In this document: positions 1-6,249 of the stretch, in pieces
Position numbering within the stretch: the stretch's first letter is position 1
How the letters are laid out: each line of letters begins with the position of its first letter
DNA from: an uncultured Faecalibacterium sp.
Lineage (GTDB): Bacteria; Bacillota; Clostridia; Oscillospirales; Ruminococcaceae
Assembly: GCA_900539945.1 (NCBI GenBank)
Contig: UQDV01000046.1
Coordinates: 1-11,129 of the forward strand
Length of the DNA stretch: 11,129 nt
Direction of reading: 5' to 3'
Position numbers and translations under genes: made by a program
The notes under the pieces: model-generated
Seen by the model: only the letters and a program-made list of their open reading frames with translations
The model's database searches: none
Told to the model about the DNA's origin: nothing

Positions 1-19
1 CAGGGGTGAGATTCCCGTG

Positions 20-60
20 GGCTGCTGCCAGCAGCCATCCGTTGGCTCATTTTTTATTTT
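20..60 (+). promoter_or_regulatory. GC-rich stem-loop with T-rich tract before the recombinase operon
   Basis: GGCTGCTG at 20-27 and CAGCAGCC at 29-36 form a perfect 8-bp stem around a single base. A T-rich run follows at 50-60. The distance from stem to T-run (13 bases) is longer than in a classic intrinsic terminator, so this may be a terminator for the gene upstream of the window, an attenuator in the leader of the small gene at 78, or chance. The GC-rich first 45 bases contrast with the AT-rich DNA that follows. Confidence 0.35.
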
Positions 61-77
61 GTGAAAGGGGGATATTT

Positions 78-227
78 TTGAAAGAACAAAATTTGATACG
101 TTATAGCATTCAGCTTGCTTTTTTGAAGCAGCTGTTAGAAAGAAAGCTCATAACCGATAGAGAGTATTCCCTTATCAAGCAGCGCTTAATGAAAGATTAT
201 CGTGTGGTTTCCGAACTATCCTCTTGA
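78..227 (+). CDS. Small SHOCT-like helical protein upstream of serine recombinase
   Basis: The 49-residue protein starts at TTG (78), chosen because an AAAGGGGG ribosome binding site at 63-70 sits 7 bases before it; no ATG in this frame is well placed. The predicted protein is two short amphipathic helices. The second half, with K-L-I-T-x-x-E-Y then I-K-x-x-L, fits the SHOCT short C-terminal domain pattern (a hydrophobic turn, then a conserved E-[FY] and K-x-x-L). Small proteins of this kind are often found directly before serine recombinases in Firmicutes elements. Their role is unknown; a recombination accessory or directionality function is only a guess. There is no signal peptide or membrane segment. 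The stop at 225-227 is 65 bases before the recombinase start, so the two are probably cotranscribed. Confidence 0.65.
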   Translation: MKEQNLIRYSIQLAFLKQLLERKLITDREYSLIKQRLMKDYRVVSELSS

Positions 228-292
228 TTTTGTGTTGCATTGGCGTTATGATTAACGCAATGAAAGGAACACATTCAATAAGGAGGTCAAGC

Positions 293-2122
293 ATGAAAGA
301 TGTTGAAGTCATTAAAGCGCACAACACGCTCTCGCCACGAGCGCGTACAAACTTTGAAAAAAGGCTACGCGTAGCTGCCTATTGTCGTGTCAGCACTGAT
401 ACCGAAGATCAGCTGAACAGCTACAAATCGCAGGTCAAATACTATACCGAACTTATAAAAAGTAAGCCGGAATGGTCTTTGGCCGGCATCTATGCTGATG
501 AAGCTATCACGGGTACGCAGGTAAAAAAGCGCGAGGATTTCCAGCGTTTAATCAACGACTGTATGAACGGTGACGTGGATATGGTGATTACCAAATCCAT
601 TTCGCGTTTTGCCCGAAATACGCTTGACACTCTGAAATATGTTCGGATGCTCAAAGATAAAGGCGTGGCTGTGTTTTTTGAGGAAGAAAACATCAACACC
701 CTTACTATGGACGGTGAACTGCTCCTTGTAATTTTAAGCTCTGTTGCACAGCAGGAAGTCGAAAATATTTCTGCAAATGTCAAAAAGGGCTTGAAGATGA
801 AGATGCAGCGCGGTGAGCTGGTCGGATTTCAGGGCTGTTTAGGCTATGACTACAATCCAGCGGACAAAACCATCACCATCAACGAAGAAGAAGCGGCTGT
901 TGTCCGTTACATTTTTCAGCGATACACGGAGGGTGCCGGTGGTTCGGTTATTGCCAAAGAACTTGAAAACTTAGGCTATAAAACCAAACGCGGCAGTCCC
1001 AAATGGGCGGACAGTACCGTAATCGGCATTATCAAAAACGAAAAATACAAAGGCGACATTTTGTTAGGAAAGACATTCACCGTTGACCCTATTTCAAAAC
1101 GGCGTCTGTACAACTTCGGCGAGGAAGATCAATTTTATATTCGTGAGCACCACGAGCCCATTATTTCGGAAGAAGTCTTTAAAGCCGCCCAAGAAATTTT
1201 GCGGCGGCGTGCAAAGCCCCGCAGCCTTAATGTAGACGGCAAACGTGAAAAGTTCAGCCGGAAATACGCTTTTAGCTGCATGATAGAATGTGGTTTCTGT
1301 GGTGGCACCCTGACAAGGAGGAGTTGGCATAGCAGTTCACAATATAATAAAGCAATCTGGCAATGTGTCGTTTCCACCAAAAAAGGAAAAAAGTTCTGCC
1401 CGGAGAGCAAGGGTGTTGACGAAAGAACGATTGAACGGGCTTTTGTAGAATCCTATCGCCTCTTGTGCCAGAACAACAAGGATGTTCTGGACGAGTTTAT
1501 GAAACGGACGGAAGAAGCCCTTTCCGAAAGCAACGCGGGCAAGCGTCTTGCAAAAGCTGAAAAGGACATTCACGCTCTGGAAGTCAAGAAAAACAAGCTG
1601 GTTGATATGCGTCTTGAAGATACCATTGACAAGGAGACCTACGACCGAAAGTATTTAGACCTGTCCAGCCAGATTGAGCAGTTGCAGAAAGAGTGTGAAA
1701 GCCTGCAAGATGCAGCCGAAACCGAAACTACCATGCGCAAGCGTGTCGCCATGTTCCGACAGACACTTGAACAGAATGAGGTTCTGGACACCTTTGACCG
1801 ACATATTTTTGAAAGTATAGTTGAAAAAGTAATCGTGGGCGGTTATGATAGTGATGGGAACAAAGACCCCTACATGATTGTCTTTGTCTACAAGACCGGG
1901 TTCAAGAACAGCGTGGACGGCAAGAATTTCAAGCCGCTTCGCAAGAATAGCAAGGAGAACCACTCCCCTGCTGTTTTGTGTTCCCATGCTTCTAACGAGG
2001 CTGAATCCATGTGTTCCGATTCTAGCGACGACACATATCGAGGTGGTATGTGCGCTGAGCAGACGGCACAAAGCATAAGACGCGAAAAATACAGATTCCT
2101 TTATGAAGAGACAACCAGATAA
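293..2122 (+). CDS. Large serine recombinase (site-specific integrase of the mobile element)
   Basis: This 609-residue protein catalyses integration and excision of the element by serine-mediated double-strand exchange. The start at 293 is supported by AGGAGG at 281-286; in-frame ATG codons further upstream lack such a site. The resolvase catalytic domain spans roughly residues 25-175: R-V-A-A-Y-C-R-V-S gives the nucleophile Ser34, and S-R-F-A-R-N (104-109) supplies the active-site arginines. A recombinase domain follows (about 195-300), then a zinc ribbon with C333-x2-C336 and C358...C369. A coiled-coil stretch rich in K, E and L covers about 400-500. The length and order match large serine recombinases of the TnpX/TndX type. 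The C-terminal tail after about residue 560 is cysteine- and serine-containing and looks poorly conserved. No frameshift or lost catalytic residue is visible, so the enzyme is probably active. Confidence 0.93.
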   Translation: MKDVEVIKAHNTLSPRARTNFEKRLRVAAYCRVSTDTEDQLNSYKSQVKYYTELIKSKPEWSLAGIYADEAITGTQVKKREDFQRLINDCMNGDVDMVITKSISRFARNTLDTLKYVRMLKDKGVAVFFEEENINTLTMDGELLLVILSSVAQQEVENISANVKKGLKMKMQRGELVGFQGCLGYDYNPADKTITINEEEAAVVRYIFQRYTEGAGGSVIAKELENLGYKTKRGSPKWADSTVIGIIKNEKYKGDILLGKTFTVDPISKRRLYNFGEEDQFYIREHHEPIISEEVFKAAQEILRRRAKPRSLNVDGKREKFSRKYAFSCMIECGFCGGTLTRRSWHSSSQYNKAIWQCVVSTKKGKKFCPESKGVDERTIERAFVESYRLLCQNNKDVLDEFMKRTEEALSESNAGKRLAKAEKDIHALEVKKNKLVDMRLEDTIDKETYDRKYLDLSSQIEQLQKECESLQDAAETETTMRKRVAMFRQTLEQNEVLDTFDRHIFESIVEKVIVGGYDSDGNKDPYMIVFVYKTGFKNSVDGKNFKPLRKNSKENHSPAVLCSHASNEAESMCSDSSDDTYRGGMCAEQTAQSIRREKYRFLYEETTR

Positions 2123-2150
2123 AAACAAACAAAGCGAAAGGAATCCGACA

Positions 2151-2300
2151 ATGAAAAATTTAAAAGTCACAATCAACCGTTCCGCAGGGGTAAAAAAGTA
2201 TGAAGTACTGCCTCGGCAGGAAAAAGATATGCGCGGATGTTGCTTTTGCATGAAAAACGCAAACTGCCAGAAAAAACGAAAATACACAGCTCCCGGTTGA
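2151..2300 (+). CDS. Small basic cysteine-containing protein at the element end, unknown function
   Basis: A 49-residue ORF starts at ATG 2151 behind AAAGGA (2137-2142, 8 bases spacing). An alternative ATG at 2103 would overlap the recombinase end by 20 bases but has no convincing ribosome binding site. The first half (M-K-N-L-K-V-T-I-N-R) looks like a beta strand start. The second half carries four cysteines in C-C-F-C-x6-C and many lysines, suggesting a small metal-binding or nucleic-acid-binding protein. I do not recognise a family. It may also be the truncated 5' remainder of a longer gene cut by rearrangement at the element end. The TGA stop at 2298-2300 overlaps the -35 box of the outward promoter. 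Confidence 0.45.
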   Translation: MKNLKVTINRSAGVKKYEVLPRQEKDMRGCCFCMKNANCQKKRKYTAPG

Positions 2301-2325
2301 GAAAAGTGCTGCGGAGTGATACAAT
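2297..2325 (+). promoter_or_regulatory. Outward-facing sigma-A type promoter at the element's right end
   Basis: TTGAGA (2297-2302) and TACAAT (2320-2325) are each 5 of 6 matches to the housekeeping consensus and are separated by exactly 17 bases. Transcription would start near 2332 and run rightward into the diguanylate cyclase gene with a leader of about 48 bases. The -35 overlaps the stop codon of the small ORF, so the promoter appears to belong to the element, not to the chromosome. In an excised circular form it would instead read across the joined ends into the genes at the element's other end. Confidence 0.6.
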
Positions 2326-2336
2326 AATATTGTATC
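2318..2336. repeat. Perfect inverted repeat overlapping the outward promoter
   Basis: GATACAAT (2318-2325) and ATTGTATC (2329-2336) are perfect reverse complements around the centre AAT. The left arm contains the -10 hexamer of the outward promoter, and the right arm covers the expected transcription start. It could be an operator or part of the recombinase binding site at the attachment junction. By symmetry the minus strand also has a TACAAT hexamer, with CTGACG 17 bases before it, so weak leftward transcription is possible. Confidence 0.6.
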
Positions 2337-2379
2337 TGCCCTGTCCGGGGCGTCAGTTCACAGAACGGTATCGATTGCA

Positions 2380-3498
2380 ATGGATAGCTATTTTTTTATT
2401 TTAACGACCATTGATCTTTTTGTGCTTGGCTTTATGAGCCTTCTTACAAAGCTGAGCGAATCTTTGAACAAAAAGCAGAAGCGCGGGTTCCTTCTGGCTT
2501 TTGCGCTCATTGCGTGCATCTCGGTGCTGGAAGTCATCACCATCGTGGTGGACGGCGCACCGACGGGCTGCCGCTGGCTGAACATTTTGTCCAACTATCT
2601 GGGCTTTGGGCTGACACCGGCGGTGGCACTGTGTCTGGTATATGTGCTGGACAAAAAATCCATTATCCGGCGCGGGTTCAAGGCGGCGGTCTGCTGCGAG
2701 GGTGCGTATCTGCTTTTTCTGGCGGCAACACTGCCCTATGGGCTGGTATTCTCGGTGAGCAGGGAGAACCTCTACGCCCGGGGAGAATACTTCTATATTT
2801 ATGTGGCGATGTACTATGCCGCCATGTTGTACCTTATGGTGGCTACGGTGCGCACGGCAGCGGCTTTTCAGAACCGCAGCCGCACGCTGATCTGCCCGCT
2901 GACCCTGTTTCTGGGTGCGGCGACCGTGATCCAAATCGCGCTGCCATCGCTGCACGTCACATGGCTGTGCGTCACCCTGCTGTCGGTGTTGTATTATATC
3001 TATTGCAGCGAGATGTGGAACCAATTGGACGCCCTGACCGGACTTTTGAACCAGAACAGCTACCTGAACCGCACCGCCGAGATGCGCCGCAGCGGCGGGG
3101 TGCTGGTGGTGTTCGATGTGGACAGCTTCAAACAGATCAACGACCGCTACGGCCATTTGCGGGGAGATGTCTGCCTTGCCGAGATCGCAGACTGCATCAA
3201 AAAAGCCTATGCCCGCTGCGGGTACTGTTACCGTATCGGCGGCGATGAGTTCTGCGTGCTGCTGAGGGATGCGGCAGATGAAGCCTGCTGCGCAGCGGCG
3301 CTGCAATCTCTGCTGGCAGAGCGGCGCAAAGAAATCACCCTTTTGCCGACGGTCTCCCATGGCTCTGCTGTCTTTTCCGGGGAGGACGTGGTTACGGTGA
3401 AAGACCGCGCCGACCGTGCGCTCTACTGTGCCAAAAACGAGCTGAAAGCCCGCGCCGCAGCGGCAATGCCCGCAGGCGGCAGTGGGGAAAAGTATTGA
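2380..3498 (+). CDS. Membrane-bound diguanylate cyclase (GGDEF domain)
   Basis: The 372-residue protein makes cyclic di-GMP from two GTP. The first 210 or so residues contain six or seven hydrophobic segments (roughly 4-23, 36-57, 64-90, 97-120, 136-158, 172-208) and no recognisable sensor family. The GGDEF domain fills about 215-360. Metal-binding D246 lies in F-D-V-D-S-F-K-x-I-N-D, N254 and D255 contact the nucleotide, and the signature is intact as G287-G-D-E-F. The c-di-GMP feedback site (RxxD, five residues before the signature in PleD) is absent; the equivalent positions read A-R-C-G. There is no good ribosome binding site before ATG 2380. The next in-frame ATG (2434) would cut the first membrane segment, so 2380 is kept. 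The mobile element ends less than 80 bases upstream, so native control has probably been replaced. The final 15 residues are Ala/Gly-rich. Confidence 0.9.
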   Translation: MDSYFFILTTIDLFVLGFMSLLTKLSESLNKKQKRGFLLAFALIACISVLEVITIVVDGAPTGCRWLNILSNYLGFGLTPAVALCLVYVLDKKSIIRRGFKAAVCCEGAYLLFLAATLPYGLVFSVSRENLYARGEYFYIYVAMYYAAMLYLMVATVRTAAAFQNRSRTLICPLTLFLGAATVIQIALPSLHVTWLCVTLLSVLYYIYCSEMWNQLDALTGLLNQNSYLNRTAEMRRSGGVLVVFDVDSFKQINDRYGHLRGDVCLAEIADCIKKAYARCGYCYRIGGDEFCVLLRDAADEACCAAALQSLLAERRKEITLLPTVSHGSAVFSGEDVVTVKDRADRALYCAKNELKARAAAAMPAGGSGEKY

Positions 3499-3553
3499 AC
3501 GGATCATTCGGCGGGAAAAAACGCCCGCACACTTTACAAATGGAGGAACACCG

Positions 3554-4057
3554 ATGATCACCGATTGGAACAGCCCGCAGGGCGATTTTGACCCCACCGA
3601 AAAGCAGGGGGAGCTGCTGATGCTGCTGAGCGGCCAGCAGGTGACCGTGCACACCAGCGCGGAAGATGATTTTGACTATATGGAAAACGAGGATGTCGCT
3701 TTTGTGGTGAAGAACCCGCACAGCGAGGAGGATCTGCTCATCGAACTGTGCGGCGAGTTTTCCGTCTTTTTTGAAAAGTGGCATGGGGAGTACCCGGCCA
3801 CCGAGGAGGGTTATGCGCAGATGACCCGGGACGTGCAGGCTGTTCTGGCAGGCAGCGCCGGGGCACTGAGCCTGTACACCGAGGACGGCTGGCAGGGCAC
3901 GGCCCTCTGCACGGAAAAGCCCGGCCCGGATGCCGACGCAGCCGGTCTGCTGGAGCGCTGCTGGAGCGCCGAAAAGCCCCACAAGCCTCTGGAGAAGGGC
4001 AGCCGGGTGGAGCTGGTGTACTGGGACCCGGCACAGGATCGGACCCTGACCGTATAA
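3554..4057 (+). CDS. Hypothetical acidic cytoplasmic protein (167 residues)
   Basis: The start is set by GGAGG at 3542-3546, 7 bases before ATG 3554. The protein is acidic, without signal peptide or membrane segments, and I do not recognise a family. Visible features are an N-terminal part with alternating hydrophobic strands and many Asp/Glu (F-D-Y-M-E-N-E-D-V-A-F-V-V), an aromatic stretch F-F-E-K-W-H-G-E-Y near residues 73-81, a helical segment, and a C-terminal strand ending V-E-L-V-Y-W-D. The layout suggests a compact alpha/beta domain. It follows the diguanylate cyclase by 55 bases with no terminator between them, so the two may be cotranscribed. That alone does not show a role in c-di-GMP signalling. 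The coding pattern (GC-rich third positions) and clean ribosome binding site support a real gene. Confidence 0.75.
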   Translation: MITDWNSPQGDFDPTEKQGELLMLLSGQQVTVHTSAEDDFDYMENEDVAFVVKNPHSEEDLLIELCGEFSVFFEKWHGEYPATEEGYAQMTRDVQAVLAGSAGALSLYTEDGWQGTALCTEKPGPDADAAGLLERCWSAEKPHKPLEKGSRVELVYWDPAQDRTLTV

Positions 4058-4078
4058 ACCGCCGGACGGCAGAAACAA

Positions 4079-4116
4079 AGAACGTCCCCGTACTCTTCGG
4101 AGCACGGGGACGTTCT
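4079..4116. terminator. Bidirectional intrinsic terminator between converging genes
   Basis: AGAACGTCCCCGT (4079-4091) pairs perfectly with ACGGGGACGTTCT (4104-4116). Inside, CTC/GAG closes a TTCG tetraloop after one mismatch. The run after the stem is T-rich on the minus strand (TTTGTTT, plus 4072-4078) and weaker on the plus strand. It therefore best terminates the AEC permease gene while probably also ending the plus-strand hypothetical gene. Confidence 0.8.
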
Positions 4117-4134
4117 GTATAACAGGGCGGGGAC

Positions 4135-5058
4135 TTATAGCTGGTACAGGGCCACCATCAGCGGCATGGTGAAGATACACAGCAGGGTGGTCACCACGTT
4201 GATGGCGCTGGCGTAGTCGGCATCCTTGCCGTAGATCTGCGCCATCTGGGTGATGGTGGAAGCCGAGGGGGTGCAGGTGGCCAGCAGGCTCACCAGCAGG
4301 ATGGTCTGGCCGTCCGGCACCAGATGGGCCAGGCCGCTGAGCTTGAGCAGGGCCACAGCTGCCAGCGGGATGCCCACCAGCCGCAGGGCCGTGACCAGCC
4401 ACAGCCGACGGTAGCCCAGGATCTTTTTGAAGTTCATGCCCGCCATCAGCATGCCCAGGATGATCATGGAGATGGGGCCGATGGCACTGCCCACCATGTC
4501 CAGCGAATCCTCGATGACAGCCGGCAGCTGGATGTGCAGCAGAAACAGGGCGGCACCCGCCAGAATGGCGATCATGTTGATGTTGGTGAGCACCTTTTTC
4601 AACTCAAAGCTCTTTTCGCCGCAGAGCATGCTCTTGGCGTGGCTCCACAGCAAAAACAGCTGTACCGACAGAAAGGCACTGGAGTAGATCACCCATTCCT
4701 TGCCCAGCACCGCCGTCACGATGGGAATGATCAGGTTGCCGGCGTTGGAGTAGATCATGGAGGCTTTTTCCACGGCGTCCAGATGCAGTGCGTGACCCAG
4801 CAGGTTCACCACCACGATGATGCCGACGTGCAGCAGAACCGCCGCCGCCAGCGCCAGCAGCAGCCCGTGCAGCACATCCGGGGTGTACTGTACCTGAAAG
4901 GCCGAGATGATCACACAGGGCGAGATCAGGTACAGCGAGATCAGCGAGAGGGTCTTGCTGTCCTCGGCGTGCAGCAGGCCCCAGTGCACCACCGCATAGC
5001 CCATAAACATCATCAGAAAAAGCGAGAAGATCTTTTCTGCAAGGATCAGACTGATCAT
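4135..5058 (-). CDS. AEC family (auxin efflux carrier-like) permease
   Basis: The 307-residue integral membrane transporter belongs to the Mem_trans/AEC family, whose bacterial members export or exchange organic anions such as malate or malonate; the substrate here is unknown. About ten hydrophobic segments are visible, in two halves. Family signatures include Y-S-N-A-G-N-L-I-I-P-I near residues 119-129 and A-C-T-P-S-A-S-T-I-T-Q-M in the second half, followed by the conserved D-x-x-Y-A-S region. The start at ATG 5058 gives the usual family length and puts the first membrane helix at the N-terminus (M-I-S-L-I-L-A-E-K-I-F). A longer reading frame to 5232 exists, but its extra 58 residues look like translated leader. 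The ribosome binding site is weak (ACGGAAC). It is divergent from the tat operon and converges on the hypothetical gene. Confidence 0.9.
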   Translation of the reverse strand: MISLILAEKIFSLFLMMFMGYAVVHWGLLHAEDSKTLSLISLYLISPCVIISAFQVQYTPDVLHGLLLALAAAVLLHVGIIVVVNLLGHALHLDAVEKASMIYSNAGNLIIPIVTAVLGKEWVIYSSAFLSVQLFLLWSHAKSMLCGEKSFELKKVLTNINMIAILAGAALFLLHIQLPAVIEDSLDMVGSAIGPISMIILGMLMAGMNFKKILGYRRLWLVTALRLVGIPLAAVALLKLSGLAHLVPDGQTILLVSLLATCTPSASTITQMAQIYGKDADYASAINVVTTLLCIFTMPLMVALYQL

Positions 5059-5419
5059 ACGAGTCACGTTCCGTTTCTGCTGCTGCAAATTTCGCCCGCC
5101 GGGGCCGTTCTGCAGACCACTATAATACGCAGGCTGCGAAAAAGCAAGAGAAAATGCGGTTTCCAAAATGATATATATAAACCGCAAAATACTGTTTGTT
5201 GATAAAAACGCTGCGTCTGCCCACTCGTTCATAAAATGTTCAAAATAAATTCATATTCAGTCCACCAAATTTCGGTATAAGTGTGGCAGCAAAGGCGCAA
5301 ACGGCGCCGAACCCACGCAGGTCTGGGCAAAAAAGGCAGCGGGCAAAAAGGCTGCGGCACATTTTTGCACCAAGCAGGGCTGCACACCCACACCGGCACA
5401 GGAAAGGAATTGGATCATT
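5059..5419. promoter_or_regulatory. Divergent intergenic region between the AEC permease and the tat operon
   Basis: These 361 bases hold no convincing gene. An AT-rich core (about 5150-5280) suits two divergent promoters. On the minus strand TATTAT (5127-5122) is a possible -10 for the permease; on the plus strand TATAAG (5276-5281) is a possible -10 for tat. Neither has a clear -35 partner, so both are weak calls. TGCGGTTT (5155-5162) and AAACCGCA (5179-5186) form a perfect 8-bp inverted repeat 16 bases apart, a candidate operator. The GC-rich tat-side leader has the palindrome CGGCGCCG (5302-5309) and two adjacent near-copies of a 15-base unit, GGGCAAAAAAGGCAGC (5325-5340) and GGGCAAAAAGGCTGC (5341-5355), which can form a GCAGC/GCTGC hairpin. 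AAAGGA (5403-5408) is the likely ribosome binding site for the first tat gene. Confidence 0.5.
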
Positions 5420-5956
5420 ATGAAAATTGGTTTTTGGGAACTTGTCGTGATCGTCATCGTGGCGTTCGTGTTCATCGGCCCGGATCAGCTGCCCGTCTAC
5501 GCAAAGAAGATCGGCAAGATGCTGCGTGAGCTGAAGAAGTACACCGGCGCTGCATCCGAAGAGATCCAGAAGAACGTGGTGGAGCCGCTGAACGAGATCC
5601 AGGCTCCCCTCAAGGAGGCCGTTGCTCCGCTGACCGATATCAAGAAGGACATCGACAACAGCGTGAAGGACGTGACCAAGGGCTTTGCCGGCATCGGCAA
5701 GACCAGCAAGGAAGAAGCCGCCAAGAAGGCTGCGGAGGAAGAGGTCACCGACCTGACCGCCGAGGAGCCGGTGGAGGAGCTGCCGGAAGAGAATGCAGCC
5801 CCCGCCGCCGAGCCTGCCGCCGAAAAGGCTGAGGCCCTGGCCGAAGAGAAGCCCGAGACTGCCCCTGTGCAGGAAGAAACCGCACCCGAAGCTCCGGCTG
5901 CGGAAGCAGCCCCGGAAGCTGCCGAGGCAGCCCCGGCAGAGGAAACCACCGTTTAA
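5420..5956 (+). CDS. TatB-like (TatA/B family) subunit of the twin-arginine translocase
   Basis: The 178-residue protein has the TatA/B architecture. It has a very short N-terminus with a polar residue (E7), one membrane helix (about 8-19), the hinge I-G-P-D-Q-L-P (19-25), then an amphipathic helix (about 26-45). The hinge lacks the Phe-Gly pair typical of TatA and reads like the L-G-P of TatB. The length is close to E. coli TatB (171) and far above typical TatA. I therefore call it TatB-like, although this family is hard to split by eye. A helical Lys/Glu region (about 45-100) is followed by an Ala/Glu/Pro-rich low-complexity tail (about 105-178) with repeated A-P-E-A type units. It would act in the membrane with TatC to receive folded Tat substrates. 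AAAGGA (5403-5408) lies 11 bases before the start. The gap to the next gene is 87 bases. Confidence 0.85.
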   Translation: MKIGFWELVVIVIVAFVFIGPDQLPVYAKKIGKMLRELKKYTGAASEEIQKNVVEPLNEIQAPLKEAVAPLTDIKKDIDNSVKDVTKGFAGIGKTSKEEAAKKAAEEEVTDLTAEEPVEELPEENAAPAAEPAAEKAEALAEEKPETAPVQEETAPEAPAAEAAPEAAEAAPAEETTV

Positions 5957-6043
5957 GTTTGGATACACCGCGCCCGCGGTTGTCATACATCAAGCAATAA
6001 GCCCGCCACGCGGCGCGGCAAAGTAAAAAGGAGATTTTTTATT

Positions 6044-6247
6044 ATGCGTATTGGTACCAACGAACTGCTGATCATCCTGGCTGTTGCACTGCTGATCTTT
6101 GGACCCAAGAACCTGCCGAAGCTGGGCAAGATGTTCGGCAAGACCATCAACGGCTTCAAGAAGGGCATGGAGGAGCCGGAGGATTCCGACGATTCCGAGG
6201 AGAAGGCTGAGAAGAAGGCCGCTAAGAAGGACGAAGACGAGGAGTAA
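6044..6247 (+). CDS. tatA: TatA, pore-forming subunit of the twin-arginine translocase
   Basis: The 67-residue protein is a typical compact TatA: polar E7, membrane helix 8-18, the canonical hinge F19-G-P-K-N-L-P, and an amphipathic helix ending G-F-K-K-G-M at about residues 37-42. TatA oligomerises with substrate-loaded TatC to pass folded proteins across the cytoplasmic membrane. The last 24 residues are a dense alternation of Glu/Asp and Lys. The start has AAAAGGAG at 6026-6033, 10 bases upstream. The stop at 6245-6247 lies 2 bases before the tatC start, and the GAGGAG that codes for its last residues serves as the tatC ribosome binding site, so the two are translationally linked. Confidence 0.93.
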   Translation: MRIGTNELLIILAVALLIFGPKNLPKLGKMFGKTINGFKKGMEEPEDSDDSEEKAEKKAAKKDEDEE

Positions 6248-6249
6248 TT

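Larger units (their letters stand above)
1..2340. mobile_element. Right-hand part of an integrated element carrying a large serine recombinase
   Basis: This stretch is noticeably more AT-rich and uses different codons from the GC-rich genes that start at 2380. It carries a large serine recombinase preceded by a small SHOCT-like gene and followed by a small cysteine-rich ORF, all on the plus strand. In many Firmicutes integrative or mobilizable elements a recombinase of this class lies next to one end of the element. The base composition and gene content change between about 2300 and 2380, so I place the right end there. The exact attachment site cannot be fixed from one end. The left part of the element, with any conjugation or cargo genes, lies before the window. 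The element type (ICE, mobilizable element or prophage remnant) is undetermined. Confidence 0.6.

Noticed and set aside
224..292. Upstream start for the serine recombinase
   Set aside because: The extra 23 residues have no ribosome binding site, while ATG 293 has AGGAGG at ideal spacing and gives the usual family N-terminus.
3511..3528. GCGGG/CCCGC hairpin between the diguanylate cyclase and the hypothetical gene
   Set aside because: Only five pairs and no T-run follow, so it is not evidence of a terminator between the two genes.
2401..4402. Long minus-strand frames opposite the diguanylate cyclase and the hypothetical gene (2401-3654, 3392-4402)
   Set aside because: Both are antisense to coding sequence with the expected codon pattern on the plus strand, and their compositions are typical of shadow frames.
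4324..5202. A 292-codon plus-strand frame opposite the AEC permease
   Set aside because: Gln/His-rich translation without domains, while the minus strand gives a clear ten-helix transporter.
5059..5232. Longer N-terminus for the AEC permease
   Set aside because: It would add 58 residues before the conserved first helix, crossing the AT-rich promoter region and the 8-bp inverted repeat.
5967..5980. ACCGCG-CC-CGCGGT dyad between the tatB-like gene and tatA
   Set aside because: A short stem with no T-run, so not a terminator. It could be a processing signal but is too small to argue for.
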